Below are positions 30,403 through 40,502 of a stretch of DNA of 64,000 nt, piece by piece. The position numbers were made by a program, and so were the translations under genes. Origin of the DNA: Trinickia dabaoshanensis (GTDB taxonomy: Bacteria; Pseudomonadota; Gammaproteobacteria; Burkholderiales; Burkholderiaceae); contig NZ_PNYA01000013.1 in NCBI RefSeq assembly GCF_002879885.1, positions 1 through 64,000 on the forward strand, read 5' to 3'. Numbering within the stretch: position 1 is the stretch's first letter; each line of letters starts with the position of its first letter. Under the pieces are notes generated by a model. It was not told the DNA's origin. It searched no databases and saw only the letters and a program-made list of their open reading frames with translations.

Positions 30403-31656
30403 TTACCGGTCGATTTCGCCGAACACGATGTCCTGCGTACCGATGATGGTCACGGCGTCCGCGATCATGTGGCCGCGCGCCATTTCGTCGAGCGCGGCCA
30501 AGTGCGCGTAACCGGGCGCGCGAATCTTGAGGCGATACGGCTTGTTGGCGCCATCGGACACCAGATAAATGCCGAATTCGCCCTTCGGATGCTCGACCGC
30601 CGCGTACGCCTCGCCTTCCGGCACGTGAAACCCTTCCGTGAAGAGCTTGAAGTGGTGAATCAGCTCTTCCATGTTCGACTTCATGCCCACGCGCGAGGGC
30701 GGCGCGACCTTGTGGTTATCGGTCATCACCGGCCCCGGATTCTTGCGCAGCCACTCGATACACTGCTTGGCGATGCGAACCGACTGGCGCATTTCTTCCA
30801 CGCGCACGAGGTAACGGTCGTAGCAATCGCCGTTGACGCCGACGGGGATGTCGAAGTCGAGCTGATCGTACACCTCGTACGGCTGCTTCTTGCGCAAGTC
30901 CCACTCCACGCCCGAGCCACGCAGCATCGGACCCGTCAAACCGAGCTGGAACGCGCGTTCCGGGCTCACGACGCCGATGCCGACCAAGCGCTGCTTCCAG
31001 ATGCGGTTGTCGGTGAGCAGCGTTTCGTACTCGTCGACGCAACCGGGAAAACGCGTGAAGAAATCGTCGATGAAATCGAGCAGCGAGCCTTGCCGCGCTT
31101 CGTTCATCCGTTCCAGCGCCTTCGCGTTACGGATCTTCGATGCCTTGTATTGGGGCATGGCATCGGGCAGATCGCGATAAACGCCGCCCGGACGGTAGTA
31201 GGCCGCGTGCATACGCGCACCGGACACCGCCTCGTAGACGTCCATCAGATCCTCGCGCTCGCGGAACGCATAGAGGAACACGGCCATCGCACCGACGTCC
31301 AGCGCGTGCGCGCCGATCCACATCAAGTGGTTCAAGACGCGCGTGATTTCGTCGAACAGCACGCGGATGTACTTCGCGCGAATCGGCACGTCGATGCCGA
31401 GCAGCTTTTCGATCGCGAGCACATAGCCGTGCTCGTTGACCATCATCGACACGTAATCGAGACGGTCCATGTAAGGCACGGACTGAATGTAGGTCTTGCT
31501 CTCGGCGAGCTTTTCGGTCGCACGATGCAGCAAGCCGATGTGCGGATCGGCGCGCTGGATCACTTCACCGTCGAGTTCGAGCACGAGGCGCAACACGCCG
31601 TGCGCTGCCGGGTGCTGCGGGCCGAAGTTGAGCGTGTAGTTTTTGATCTCTGCCAT
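30403..31656 (-). CDS. nuoD: NADH-quinone oxidoreductase subunit D
   Basis: A 417-residue 49-kDa-type subunit that forms the quinone cavity with Nuo[16 protein letters not shown] holds the quinone-contacting His, and the C-terminus DIVFGEIDR is the family ending. Length is typical for separate NuoD. Gap to nuoC is 9 bases. Confidence 0.97.
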   Translation of the reverse strand: MAEIKNYTLNFGPQHPAAHGVLRLVLELDGEVIQRADPHIGLLHRATEKLAESKTYIQSVPYMDRLDYVSMMVNEHGYVLAIEKLLGIDVPIRAKYIRVLFDEITRVLNHLMWIGAHALDVGAMAVFLYAFREREDLMDVYEAVSGARMHAAYYRPGGVYRDLPDAMPQYKASKIRNAKALERMNEARQGSLLDFIDDFFTRFPGCVDEYETLLTDNRIWKQRLVGIGVVSPERAFQLGLTGPMLRGSGVEWDLRKKQPYEVYDQLDFDIPVGVNGDCYDRYLVRVEEMRQSVRIAKQCIEWLRKNPGPVMTDNHKVAPPSRVGMKSNMEELIHHFKLFTEGFHVPEGEAYAAVEHPKGEFGIYLVSDGANKPYRLKIRAPGYAHLAALDEMARGHMIADAVTIIGTQDIVFGEIDR

Positions 31657-31665
31657 GGCGCCCTC

Positions 31666-32268
31666 TTAGTGTTTCAGACCGCCGTAGCGATCCTCGCGAA
31701 TCACGCGCGGCGTGATTTCGCGCGGCTCGATCGTCACCGGCTGGTAGACGACGCGCTTTTCTTCCGGGTCGTAACGCATTTCGACATAGCCCGACACCGG
31801 GAAGTCCTTGCGGAACGGGTGCCCGATGAAACCGTAATCGGTCAAAATGCGGCGCAGATCCGGGTGGCCTTCGAAGACGATGCCGTACAGGTCGAACGCT
31901 TCGCGCTCGTACCAGTTGGCCGAATTCCAGATTTCGACGACGGACGGCACGATCGGCATATCGTCGTCGGGGGCGAACACGCGCAGACGCAGGCGCCAGT
32001 TGTTCGACACGGACAGAAGATGCGAAACGGCCGCGAAGCGCGGGCCGTCATAAGCGCCGTCGCCGTACGATTGATAGTCGACGCCGGCGAGGTCGATCAA
32101 CTGCTCGAAGCCGAGCGAGCGATCGTCGCGCAAACGCTTGGCGACATCGAGGTAGTCGTCCGCCTTGACGACGATCGTCAGCTCGCCGATCGACTCGGTG
32201 ATACTCGTCAGACGGCCGCCAAAGGCCGCCTCGAGGTTCGCTTTGAGGGTCTCGAGTTTGCTTGCCAT
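31666..32268 (-). CDS. nuoC: NADH-quinone oxidoreductase subunit C
   Basis: A 200-residue 30-kDa-type peripheral subunit. [18 protein letters not shown]-like sequence ([18 protein letters not shown]) and [19 protein letters not shown] are hallmarks. It is separate from NuoD, unlike the fused NuoCD of E. coli. Confidence 0.96.
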   Translation of the reverse strand: MASKLETLKANLEAAFGGRLTSITESIGELTIVVKADDYLDVAKRLRDDRSLGFEQLIDLAGVDYQSYGDGAYDGPRFAAVSHLLSVSNNWRLRLRVFAPDDDMPIVPSVVEIWNSANWYEREAFDLYGIVFEGHPDLRRILTDYGFIGHPFRKDFPVSGYVEMRYDPEEKRVVYQPVTIEPREITPRVIREDRYGGLKH

Positions 32269-32287
32269 AAAGTGGGGAAGCTTGCGC

Positions 32288-32767
32288 TTATTGACGGGCG
32301 ATGGTGTTGGTGCGGCGGATCTTCGCCTGGAGCTGGATCACGCCGTAGACCAGCGCTTCCGCCGTCGGCGGGCAGCCCGGCACATAGACGTCGACCGGCA
32401 CGATGCGATCGCAGCCGCGCACAACCGAATAAGAGTAGTGGTAGTAGCCGCCGCCATTGGCGCACGAACCCATGGAGATCACCCAACGCGGTTCGGCCAT
32501 TTGGTCGTAGACCTTGCGCAGCGCGGGTGCCATCTTGTTGCACAGCGTACCGGCCACGATCATCACGTCGGACTGACGCGGGCTGGGACGGAACACGACC
32601 CCGAACCGGTCGAGGTCGTAACGGGCCGCGCCCGCATGCATCATCTCGACGGCGCAGCAGGCGAGACCAAAGGTCATCGGCCAGAGCGAACCCGTGCGCG
32701 TCCAGTTGATCAGTTTGTCAGCCGTGGTGGTGACAAACCCTTCCTTCAAGACCCCTTCGATACTCAT
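32288..32767 (-). CDS. nuoB: NADH-quinone oxidoreductase subunit B
   Basis: A 159-residue subunit that carries cluster N2, the last iron-sulfur centre before quinone. LACCAVEMM gives the tandem Cys, with further ligands in [12 protein letters not shown] and [12 protein letters not shown]. The ATG at 32767 ([11 protein letters not shown]) is the family start; the longer frame runs into the nuoA-nuoB gap. Confidence 0.97.
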
Positions 32768-32834
32768 TTGCTTTGCACTCCAGACGGGACGGTTGGCTTT
32801 ATACACCGCCCGCAAGAAACCGGCGATTAACCCA

Positions 32835-33194
32835 TCACTCCCAATCGAGCCCGCCCTTACGCCAGATGTAGGCGAAACCGAGCAGGAGTTCGACGAGGAA
32901 AATCATCATCGCCATGAAGCCCGTCCAGCCGATATCGCGCAGGGCAACACCCCACGGAAACAGAAACGCGGTCTCGAGATCGAAAATGATGAACAGGATG
33001 GCGACGAGGTAGTAGCGCACATCGAACTTCATGCGCGCGTCTTCGAAGGCTTCGAAGCCGCACTCGTACGGCGAATTCTTTTGATTGTCGGGGCGGCTGG
33101 GCGCGAGGATCTTGCCGATACTGACAAGTGCAATGCCTAAACCGGCGCCCACGAGGAGGAAGAGCAATACGGGGAAGTAGGCTGCGAGGTTCAA
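32835..33194 (-). CDS. nuoA: NADH-quinone oxidoreductase subunit A (TTG start)
   Basis: A 119-residue subunit with three membrane helices. [10 protein letters not shown] and [19 protein letters not shown] are diagnostic. No ATG fits: the TTG at 33194, with AGAGGA 7 bases upstream, gives the standard [11 protein letters not shown]-terminus and the usual length. It is the first gene of the nuo operon. A hairpin lies 32 bases upstream of the start. Confidence 0.94.
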
Positions 33195-33225
33195 GACTAT
33201 CCTCTTTCGGTTGGTTCTGAGTACC

Positions 33226-33248
33226 GTAGGGATCGGTCCCATCCCTAC
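33226..33248 (-). promoter_or_regulatory. Inverted repeat in the nuoA leader
   Basis: An 8-bp perfect inverted repeat (33226-33233 and 33241-33248, 7-nt spacer) lies 32-54 bases upstream of nuoA. It could be an operator or an RNA hairpin controlling the complex I operon. No regulator is identified. Confidence 0.45.
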
Positions 33249-33322
33249 AGAAAATCACTTCGATTACAACTAGCCTTTCACACTACACCGCATGGAAGAC
33301 GTAAGCATGACTCTAGAAGTGA

Positions 33323-33358
33323 CAATGCCAGCCGAAGCGAAGCATGCGGCTGGCATTG
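33323..33358 (-). terminator. Hairpin after tRNA-Leu
   Basis: A 12-bp perfect stem (33323-33334 with 33347-33358, 12-nt loop) begins 9 bases past the tRNA CCA end and is followed by a T-rich stretch. It fits a terminator separating tRNA-Leu from the nuo operon. Confidence 0.65.
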
Positions 33359-33366
33359 GATAACTT

Positions 33367-33451
33367 TGGTGCCGACGGCGAGACTCGAACTCGCACAGCT
33401 TTCGCCACTACCCCCTCAAGATAGCGTGTCTACCAATTTCACCACGTCGGC
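33367..33451 (-). tRNA. tRNA-Leu (anticodon GAG)
   Basis: An 85-nt class II tRNA. The acceptor stem GCCGACG pairs with CGTCGGC, followed by discriminator A and an encoded CCA. The anticodon stem CTATC/GGTAG closes the loop TTGAGGG, giving anticodon GAG, which reads CTC and CTT leucine codons. The long variable arm and GTTCGAGTC T-arm are present. It lies between secG and nuoA, its usual place in Burkholderiaceae. Confidence 0.95.
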
Positions 33452-33508
33452 ACTGTCTGCAATCCGGGACACAACTTGTTGGAACCCGCGAATCGCTTCA
33501 AGACTTAA

Positions 33509-33537
33509 ATTCTAACGTGCTTCCTAGAATTGTTCAA
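33509..33537 (-). promoter_or_regulatory. Sigma-70-type promoter of tRNA-Leu
   Basis: TTGAAC (33532-33537) and TAGAAT (33509-33514) are separated by exactly 17 bases. The predicted transcript starts about 50 bases before the tRNA, leaving a short 5' leader for processing. Confidence 0.6.
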
Positions 33538-33566
33538 CGCACAAATGCAACTTTATGCGAAATTTA

Positions 33567-33935
33567 TTATTTCGGAACTGCGTTGCTTGCGGGCGCGGGG
33601 GCGGCCACCGGGGCCGATGCGATCGCGGCCGAAGCCGGTGCGCTCGTTGCCGCGGGAGCCGTCACCGAACCCAGCAGACCCGCCGAGGGACGGGACTTGT
33701 ACGAGCCGATATAGGTCAGCGCGAGCGTCGTGATGAAGAAGACGGTCGCGAGAATCGCTGTCGTGCGGGACAAGAAATTCGCGGAACCCGTGGCGCCGAA
33801 CAGGCTGCCGGAGGCACCGCTACCGAATGCCGCACCCATGTCGGCACCCTTGCCATGCTGCAGTAGCACAAGGCCGATGATGCCCAGTGCCGACAGCAGC
33901 TGCACGACGATGATCAACGTTTTCAAAAACAGCAT
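33567..33935 (-). CDS. secG: Preprotein translocase subunit SecG
   Basis: A 122-residue Sec translocon subunit with two membrane helices (residues about 3-20 and 52-70) joined by the conserved LLQHGKGADMGAAFGSGAS loop. The C-terminus is a long Ala/Pro/Ser tail typical of Burkholderiaceae. The ATG at 33935 with AGGTGA 5 bases upstream was preferred to a GTG three codons earlier. It follows tpiA, as in related genomes. Confidence 0.94.
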   Translation of the reverse strand: MLFLKTLIIVVQLLSALGIIGLVLLQHGKGADMGAAFGSGASGSLFGATGSANFLSRTTAILATVFFITTLALTYIGSYKSRPSAGLLGSVTAPAATSAPASAAIASAPVAAPAPASNAVPK

Positions 33936-34014
33936 CTGACTCACCTAATTAGAGGTTTGAGCATCCGGCTCGTTAGATAGCGCCGGATTGCCCTTTCGCG
34001 TTTGCGCGTGGGCG

Positions 34015-34794
34015 TCAGCCGGCGCGACCGGCCGCCTTCGCTTGCTCGCAAATCGCGAGGAAATCTTCACTCTTCAACGACGCGCCGCCGATCAGGCCGC
34101 CGTCGATATCCGCTTGGCCGAACAGCGCCAGCGCATTCTCGGGCTTCACGCTGCCGCCGTACAACAAGGGCACGCGCGTGAGCGACGCATCCTTTTGCGC
34201 GAGGCGCGCACGCAAGAACGCGTGCACTTCTTGCGCCTGTTCAGCCGTGGCGCTACGCCCGGTGCCGATGGCCCAGACGGGTTCGTACGCAACGACGATA
34301 CGCCCGGCTTCTTCGACCGACAGGAGCTTCAGCACCGCGTCCAACTGCGCGCCGACAACCGACTCGGTGGTACCCGCCTCGCGCTCGTCCAGCGTTTCGC
34401 CGATACAGACGATCGGCGTGAGATCGGCCTCGAGCGCGCGGCGCGCCTTGGCCGCCACCAATTCGGAGCTTTCCGCGTGATAGGCGCGGCGCTCCGAGTG
34501 ACCGACGATCGCGAGCGTTGCACCGAATTCGCCCGCCATCTCGGCCGCCACCTCACCGGTATAGGCGCCGTGCGTGTAGGGGGAAATATCCTGCACGCCC
34601 CACGCGAGCGGCTTGCCCGACAGCAGCGCCTGCGCTTGCGCAAGATATGGGGTCGGCACGCACACGGCCATCCGGATCGAATTGCCGATCGCGCTTGCGC
34701 CATCGGCGACGGCCTGCAAAAGCGCCGCGTTTTCCGCGAGGCGTCCGTGCATCTTCCAATTGCCGATTACCCACTTCACTCGCTGTTCCGACAT
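34015..34794 (-). CDS. tpiA: Triose-phosphate isomerase
   Basis: A 259-residue TIM-barrel enzyme that interconverts dihydroxyacetone phosphate and glyceraldehyde-3-phosphate. Catalytic residues are seen: Lys in GNWKMHG, His in GHSERR and Glu in AYEPVWAIGTG. LLYGGSVKPEN binds phosphate. It lies upstream of secG on the same strand with a 79-base gap. Confidence 0.96.
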   Translation of the reverse strand: MSEQRVKWVIGNWKMHGRLAENAALLQAVADGASAIGNSIRMAVCVPTPYLAQAQALLSGKPLAWGVQDISPYTHGAYTGEVAAEMAGEFGATLAIVGHSERRAYHAESSELVAAKARRALEADLTPIVCIGETLDEREAGTTESVVGAQLDAVLKLLSVEEAGRIVVAYEPVWAIGTGRSATAEQAQEVHAFLRARLAQKDASLTRVPLLYGGSVKPENALALFGQADIDGGLIGGASLKSEDFLAICEQAKAAGRAG

Positions 34795-34967
34795 CTGTCT
34801 CGCCCGTGTGTTGTATTCGCCGCGACAATCCCTGCAGCGCTCGTGCCACGCGAAGCCGCACGCAAAACACGCAATTTTACTGTGCTAGGCGGGACCCGGT
34901 CAAACCGGCGGCCGCGGCCCCCGCCCAGGCGCGCCCTCGCCCGCGGGCACTCGATCCGCCGGGCCCG

Positions 34968-35987
34968 TCAAACCGAGACCGTGCTCCAATCCAGAACGAT
35001 CTTCCCGATGTGCTCCCCGCTTTCCATCAACGCATGCGCCTGGCTCGCCTCGTTGGCCGGCAAAACGCGATAGACGACCGGCTTGATGCGCCCGGCGTCG
35101 ATGAGCGGCCAAACGCGCTTCTTCAGTTGCGCGGCGATTTTCGCTTTGAATTCGATCGAGCGCGGACGCAACGTCGAACCCGTTATCGTCAATCGCCGGC
35201 GAAGCACTTCCGCGAGGTTGACCTCGGCCTTCGCGCCGCCGAGCAAAGCGATGATGACGAGGCGGCCGCCGTCCGCCAGCGCGGAAAGCTCGCGCGGCAC
35301 GTATCCGCCGGCGACCATATCGAGGATCACGTCCACGCCGCGATCGTTCGTCAGCGACTTGACGACTTCGACGAAGTCTTCCGATTTGTAGTTGATCGCG
35401 CGCTCGGCGCCGAGCGCCTCGCACGCCTTGCACTTCTCGGCCGTTCCGGCCGTTGCGAAGACACGGAAGCCGAGCGCGTGAGCGATCTGAATCGCCGTGA
35501 CGCCGATCCCACTCGTGCCACCCTGCACGAGCAGCGTCTCGTTCTCGCCGCCTTCGCCCGCGCCGAGCCGCGCCCGGTCGCACACATTGCTCCAGACCGT
35601 GAAGAACGTCTCCGGCAGCGACGCGGCCTCGATATCGGTCAATCCCTTCGGCACAGGCAAGCATTGAGCGAGCGGCACGCTCGCATACTGCGCATAGCCG
35701 CCGCCCGCGAGCAGCGCACAGACGCGATCGCCGATCTTCAGCCCGAATGGATTGTGCTTTTCGTCGATGTTACCGCCGACGATTTCGCCGGCGATCTCGA
35801 GACCCGGCAGATCGGACGCGCCGGGCGGCGGCGCATACGCCCCCTTGCGCTGAAACACATCGGGGCGATTCACGCCCGACGCCGCCACCTTGACGAGCAC
35901 CTCGCCTGCCGCCGGCACCGGCTGGGGCCGCTCGGCGAGCACCAACACTTCCGGCCCGCCGAACTCCGTAATTTCGATCGCTTTCAC
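34968..35987 (-). CDS. NAD(P)H-quinone oxidoreductase, zeta-crystallin type
   Basis: A 339-residue medium-chain reductase without the structural zinc site. The Rossmann nucleotide motif is seen in VQGGTSGIGVTAIQIA and the N-terminal MKAIEITEFGGPEVL is typical of Qor/PIG3 proteins. It reduces quinones by one or two electrons with NADPH as the usual donor. It sits between pnp and tpiA on the same strand, with the pnp terminator upstream. Confidence 0.88.
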   Translation of the reverse strand: MKAIEITEFGGPEVLVLAERPQPVPAAGEVLVKVAASGVNRPDVFQRKGAYAPPPGASDLPGLEIAGEIVGGNIDEKHNPFGLKIGDRVCALLAGGGYAQYASVPLAQCLPVPKGLTDIEAASLPETFFTVWSNVCDRARLGAGEGGENETLLVQGGTSGIGVTAIQIAHALGFRVFATAGTAEKCKACEALGAERAINYKSEDFVEVVKSLTNDRGVDVILDMVAGGYVPRELSALADGGRLVIIALLGGAKAEVNLAEVLRRRLTITGSTLRPRSIEFKAKIAAQLKKRVWPLIDAGRIKPVVYRVLPANEASQAHALMESGEHIGKIVLDWSTVSV

Positions 35988-36032
35988 ATCACCTCCGAGG
36001 CAGTCGCACAGAGAACCGGCACTATTCTGATG

Positions 36033-36070
36033 AAAAAACGGCCGGCGCGCTTGGAAAGCGGCCGGCCGTT
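36033..36070 (-). terminator. Rho-independent terminator of pnp
   Basis: Ten-bp perfect arms (36037-36046 and 36061-36070) plus a 5-bp inner stem with one bulge form a strong hairpin, followed in the transcript by six U (plus-strand A-run 36033-36038). It lies 37 bases after the pnp stop. Confidence 0.9.
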
Positions 36071-36106
36071 ACTAGGAGCGGTTCATTGCCCCGAACTGGC
36101 GACGCG

Positions 36107-38257
36107 TTACTGCTGCGGCGCCGGCTCCGAGGGTGCCGAACCCGCGCCGCCTTCGTTCAGCAGCGCTTTGGCCGACAAGCGCACGCGGCCCTTCTCGTCC
36201 GTTTGGATAACCTTGACCTTCACTTGCTGACCTTCGGTGAGGTAATCCTTGATGTCCTTGATGCGCTCGTTGGCGATTTCGGAGATGTGCAGCAGACCGT
36301 CCTTGCCCGGCAAGATGTTCACGATCGCGCCGAACTCGAGCAGCTTGAGCACGGTGCCTTCGTAGATCTGGCCCACTTCCACTTCGGCCGTGATGTTTTC
36401 GATGCGGCGCTTGGCCTCGGCCATCCCTTCGCTGCTCGTGCTCGCGATCGTCACGACGCCGTCGTCGGAGATGTCGATCGTCGTGCCCGTTTCTTCGGTC
36501 AGCGCGCGGATCACCGAACCGCCCTTGCCGATCACGTCGCGGATCTTCTCGGGGTTGATCTTGATCGTGATCATGCGCGGCGCGAACGCCGACAACTCGG
36601 TGTTGGCGCCCGACACGGCATCCGTCATCTTACCGAGGATATGCATGCGGCCTTCCTTCGCCTGTGCGAGCGCGACTTGCATGATTTCCTTCGTGATCCC
36701 TTGGATCTTGATATCCATTTGCAGCGCGGTCACGCCGTCGGCCGTACCGGCCACCTTGAAGTCCATGTCGCCGAGATGATCCTCGTCACCGAGGATGTCG
36801 GTCAGCACCGCGAACTTGTTGCCGTCGAGGATCAGGCCCATGGCGATGCCGGCGACGTGCGCCTTCATCGGCACGCCGGCATCCATCAATGCGAGGCAGC
36901 CGCCGCACACCGATGCCATCGACGACGAACCGTTCGACTCGGTGATTTCCGAAACGACGCGGATCGAGTAGCCGAACTCTTCGGCGCTCGGCAGGCACGC
37001 GGCCAGCGCGCGCTTGGCCAGACGGCCGTGGCCGATTTCGCGGCGCTTGGGCGTACCCACGCGACCCGTTTCGCCCGTGGCGAACGGGGGCATGTTGTAG
37101 TGGAGCATGAAGCGCTCGCGATATTCGCCTTCGAGCGCGTCGATGATTTGTTCGTCGCCCTTCGTGCCGAGCGTCGCCACCACGAGCGCTTGCGTTTCGC
37201 CGCGCGTGAACAGCGCCGAGCCGTGCGTACGGGGCAACACGCCCGTGCGAATCTCGATCGGGCGCACCGTGCGCGTGTCGCGGCCGTCGATACGCGGCTC
37301 GCCGTTCAGGATTTGGCTGCGAACGATCTTCGCTTCGATGTCGAACAAGATGTTGCCGACAGCGGTCTTGTCGGCCGGCGCTTCGCCCGCGGCCGTAGCC
37401 GCTTCCTCGAGCTTGGCGCTCGTCGCGGCGTAGACTTCCTTCAGCTTCGTCGAGCGCTGTTGCTTGTTGCGCAGTTGATAAGCGGCAACGAGCTCGCCAT
37501 GTGCGATTTCGGTGACGCGTGCGATCAGCGCTTCGTCCTTCGGCGCCGGCTGCCAATCCCATTCGGGCTTACCGCCTTCGCGCACGAGTTCGTGAATCGC
37601 GTCGATAGCCGTTTGCATTTGCTCATGGCCGAACACTACCGCGCCGAGCATCACGTCTTCGGGCAATTGCTGGGCTTCGGATTCGACCATCAACACGGCA
37701 CGTTCCGTACCGGCGACGACGAGGTCCAGGCGCGACTCCTTTTGCTGGCTGCGCGTCGGGTTCAGCACGAATTCGTTGTTGATGTAACCAACGCGCGCGG
37801 CGCCGACGGGGCCGTTGAACGGCAGGCCCGAGACGGCCAGCGCGGCCGACGCGCCGATCAGCGCGGGGATATCGGCCGGCACGTCCGGATTGATCGACAG
37901 CACATGGATGACGACCTGAACTTCGTTGTAGAAGCCTTCCGGGAACAGCGGACGCAGCGGCCGGTCGATCAGGCGCGACGTGAGCGTTTCATGCTCCGAG
38001 GGACGGCCCTCGCGGCGGAAGAACCCGCCCGGGATCTTACCGGCCGAGTAGGTCTTTTCGATGTAGTCGACGGTCAGCGGGAAAAAGTCCTGACCAGGCT
38101 TGGCCGACTTGGCACCGACGACGGTGGCGAGCACGACGGTATCTTCCACGTCGACGATGACGGCGCCCGATGCTTGGCGCGCGACCTCGCCGGTTTCGAG
38201 GCGAACGTTATGTTGTCCCCATTTGAATTCTTTAACGACTTTATTGAACATGGACAT
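36107..38257 (-). CDS. pnp: Polyribonucleotide nucleotidyltransferase
   Basis: A 716-residue phosphorolytic 3'-5' exoribonuclease, a core part of the RNA degradosome. Two RNase PH domains are followed by a KH domain ([19 protein letters not shown]) and an S1 domain ([20 protein letters not shown]). The ATG at 38257 has GGAG 6 bases upstream. It follows rpsO in the conserved rpsO-pnp order, but a strong terminator separates them, so much pnp expression may depend on read-through or its own promoter. Confidence 0.97.
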   Translation of the reverse strand: MSMFNKVVKEFKWGQHNVRLETGEVARQASGAVIVDVEDTVVLATVVGAKSAKPGQDFFPLTVDYIEKTYSAGKIPGGFFRREGRPSEHETLTSRLIDRPLRPLFPEGFYNEVQVVIHVLSINPDVPADIPALIGASAALAVSGLPFNGPVGAARVGYINNEFVLNPTRSQQKESRLDLVVAGTERAVLMVESEAQQLPEDVMLGAVVFGHEQMQTAIDAIHELVREGGKPEWDWQPAPKDEALIARVTEIAHGELVAAYQLRNKQQRSTKLKEVYAATSAKLEEAATAAGEAPADKTAVGNILFDIEAKIVRSQILNGEPRIDGRDTRTVRPIEIRTGVLPRTHGSALFTRGETQALVVATLGTKGDEQIIDALEGEYRERFMLHYNMPPFATGETGRVGTPKRREIGHGRLAKRALAACLPSAEEFGYSIRVVSEITESNGSSSMASVCGGCLALMDAGVPMKAHVAGIAMGLILDGNKFAVLTDILGDEDHLGDMDFKVAGTADGVTALQMDIKIQGITKEIMQVALAQAKEGRMHILGKMTDAVSGANTELSAFAPRMITIKINPEKIRDVIGKGGSVIRALTEETGTTIDISDDGVVTIASTSSEGMAEAKRRIENITAEVEVGQIYEGTVLKLLEFGAIVNILPGKDGLLHISEIANERIKDIKDYLTEGQQVKVKVIQTDEKGRVRLSAKALLNEGGAGSAPSEPAPQQ

Positions 38258-38584
38258 AGATCACTCCTTCTGTCTTCTAATCTATTTGGGATCGCCGCCG
38301 CGATGCGCGAGGCATCGCCGGGCGGCGCCGGCAGCCGGCGCACCTGCGGGAAGAGGAGTGTTATGCCATTCCAGCGCCGCGCTCAGCGATGGCGGCCATC
38401 TCGCCGCGCTGGAATGACACAAAGCTCTGCCCGCCTTTGCCGACTGCTATGAAGCACCCCGCCGCGCGCGATCGATGCGCGCTCGGGTTTGTTACGTCCT
38501 ACGCCACGTACACGCACGGTGCGTGCCGTTTGTGCCCACCGGATACCGTCGAGGTATCCGGCTCACGCCACGTTGAGGCGCTGC
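38258..38584 (-). other. rpsO-pnp intergenic region with hairpin
   Basis: This 327-base stretch between the rpsO terminator and pnp has no credible gene. It contains a 9-bp perfect hairpin at 38539-38561 (5-nt loop) about 280 bases upstream of pnp and a ribosome site next to the ATG. In E. coli a hairpin in this region is cut by RNase III for pnp autoregulation; whether this one serves that role is unknown. Confidence 0.4.
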
Positions 38585-38623
38585 AAAAAACAAATGCCTG
38601 TATCAGCGCACTGACACAGGCAT
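38585..38623 (-). terminator. Rho-independent terminator of rpsO
   Basis: Thirteen-bp arms with one G-U pair (38594-38606 and 38611-38623), a 4-nt loop, then a U-rich tail including six U (plus A-run 38585-38590), 23 bases past the rpsO stop. Confidence 0.9.
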
Positions 38624-38646
38624 CTTGCATAACGCGGCGGCGCCGA

Positions 38647-38916
38647 TTACTTGCGCAGACCGAGCTTTTCGATCAGCGAACGGTAACGGTCGGCATCCTT
38701 GCCCTTCAGGTAGTCGAGCAGCTTGCGACGGCGGCTCACCATGCGCAGCAGACCGCGGCGGCTGTGGTGATCCTTCGAATGCGACTTGAAGTGCGTCGTC
38801 AACTCATTGATACGCGACGTGAGCAGTGCAACTTGCACTTCGGGCGAACCCGTGTCGTTCGTGCCGCGAGCGAATTGCGCGACGATGTCGGACTTCTTGA
38901 TATCAGCTACAGACAT
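38647..38916 (-). CDS. rpsO: 30S ribosomal protein S15
   Basis: An 89-residue S15 that binds 16S r[46 protein letters not shown]-type sequence and LIEKLGLRK at the end are unmistakable. AAAGGA lies 6 bases before the ATG. An extended -10 promoter is visible upstream and a strong terminator follows. Confidence 0.97.
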   Translation of the reverse strand: MSVADIKKSDIVAQFARGTNDTGSPEVQVALLTSRINELTTHFKSHSKDHHSRRGLLRMVSRRRKLLDYLKGKDADRYRSLIEKLGLRK

Positions 38917-38985
38917 TTGATTTCCTTTAAAACAAACAGGCGGTCACGGAAGAAAGGCCGTGCCGTGGGTTACGACGAAGCGCGC

Positions 38986-38994
38986 ATTGTAGCA
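38986..38994 (-). promoter_or_regulatory. Extended -10 promoter of rpsO
   Basis: TGCTACAAT on the minus strand (TACAAT at 38986-38991, TG at 38993-38994) is an extended -10 element about 70 bases upstream of rpsO. No convincing -35 hexamer is present. Confidence 0.5.
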
Positions 38995-39032
38995 CAACCG
39001 AAAGCCGGGGCGAGCCCTGCCGGGCACCCCCG

Positions 39033-40343
39033 CTACGGCCGCTTCATGCGGCACTCGCTCGGGCTCTCGGTCTGCCCCGGCGGCAGCGCCAGCACCGTGC
39101 GGAATCCGTAGCCCGATCCCTCGTTGTCGAACCGCACGCCCGGCGTCCCCGCCTTATCCATCTCGATCACATAAAGGGGCTGGATCAACTGGTGATCTTC
39201 GGCACGCATCCATGCGCGGACGAAGCCGTTTTCGAACTTCGCCCCTTCGAGCGCCTTCGCAACGGCGAGCGGATCGGCATCGTGCGCGCGCCCGATCGCC
39301 TCGGCGAGCATCTCGATCATGACGTCGATGCGGGCCAGCGCGTAGTCGTCGTGCGCCGCCGGAAAGCGGGCGCGAAACGCCGCGTAGTAAGCGTCCGAGG
39401 ACGCCGCGTTCGCATGCGGCAAGCGCTCGGCCGCCGGCGCCGCGGTGCCGGCGTTCGGGTGCCAGTCGGCCACCGCCACCACGCGCTTCACGCCTGCCTC
39501 GCCGATCGCGGCAGGCGCGTCGAGACTGTTTCCGTAAAACGTGTAGAACTTCCCGGCGAAGCCCTGCTCGCGCGCCGCTTTCACGAGCAGCGCCAAATCG
39601 TTCCCCCAATTGCCCGTGACGACGGCATCGGCGCCGCTCGCGCGCAGCTTGGCGATGTACGGCGTGAAATCCTTGACGCGGCCGATCGGATGGAACTCGT
39701 CGCCGACGATAGCGATGTCGGGCCGCCGCGCCGCGAGCGCGGCCCGGGCGAGCGTGCTGACGTCGTGGCCGAAGCTGTAGTCCTGGTTGAGCAGGTAGAC
39801 GTGCTTGACCGATTTGTCGCGTGCGATCACGTCGGCCAGCGCATTCATCCGCATGCCGGCGTGGGCGTCGAAGCGGAAATGCCAGAAGCTGCATCCGGCA
39901 CCCGTGAGCGCGGGATCGTCGGCGGAGTAGTTCAAGAAAAGCTCGCGATTATCGGGCTCACGCGCATTTTGCTTGTCGATGGCCGCAACGAGCGCCGCCG
40001 CGACAGCCGAGCCGTTGCCCTGCAACACGAACGGAATGTGCCGGTCGGCCGCGGCGCGCAGTTGCACGAGCGCTTGCTCCACGCTGCCTTGACTATCCAG
40101 CACGACGAGTTCGAGCGGATGCGCGCCGTCGGACAGCGTCACACCGCCGCGCGCGTTGACGCGCTCGATCGCGAAACGCACGTTGCGCTCCACCGCTGCG
40201 CCGGCGTCGGCGAACGGGCCCGACATGCCTTCGATCAACGCAAGCCGGATCGGGGCGCTCGCTGCCTCGCTGTTCGTGCCGGGCGCCGCGAGCGCGAACA
40301 TCGCGCCGGCGATCGCTACCCACTTGGTCCATTTTGTCGTCAT
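39033..40343 (-). CDS. Periplasmic substrate-binding protein, branched-chain amino acid type
   Basis: A 436-residue type I periplasmic binding protein. A signal peptide (MTTKWTKWVAIAGAMFALAA) precedes IRLALIEGMSGPFADAGAAV, the first strand of the LivJ-like fold. YLLNQDYSFGHDVS and VVTGNWGNDLALLVKAA match the second lobe. The start at 40343 gives the signal peptide. No permease or ATPase gene is adjacent, so it may serve a transporter encoded elsewhere or act as a sensor. Ligand unknown. Confidence 0.83.
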   Translation of the reverse strand: MTTKWTKWVAIAGAMFALAAPGTNSEAASAPIRLALIEGMSGPFADAGAAVERNVRFAIERVNARGGVTLSDGAHPLELVVLDSQGSVEQALVQLRAAADRHIPFVLQGNGSAVAAALVAAIDKQNAREPDNRELFLNYSADDPALTGAGCSFWHFRFDAHAGMRMNALADVIARDKSVKHVYLLNQDYSFGHDVSTLARAALAARRPDIAIVGDEFHPIGRVKDFTPYIAKLRASGADAVVTGNWGNDLALLVKAAREQGFAGKFYTFYGNSLDAPAAIGEAGVKRVVAVADWHPNAGTAAPAAERLPHANAASSDAYYAAFRARFPAAHDDYALARIDVMIEMLAEAIGRAHDADPLAVAKALEGAKFENGFVRAWMRAEDHQLIQPLYVIEMDKAGTPGVRFDNEGSGYGFRTVLALPPGQTESPSECRMKRP

Positions 40344-40502
40344 CGTCCGCGTCTCGCACCATTCGAAAGCGCGGATCATAGGCCGCGAAGGCACCGATTC
40401 GCAAGCGGGTGCGCGGCCGCGCGCAAATCTTTACGTACGCGTGCTGTCCAAAAAACCGGCGGCCGTGATAAAACCGCGGTCGTGAAAGTCATCGGAGGAA
40501 TT

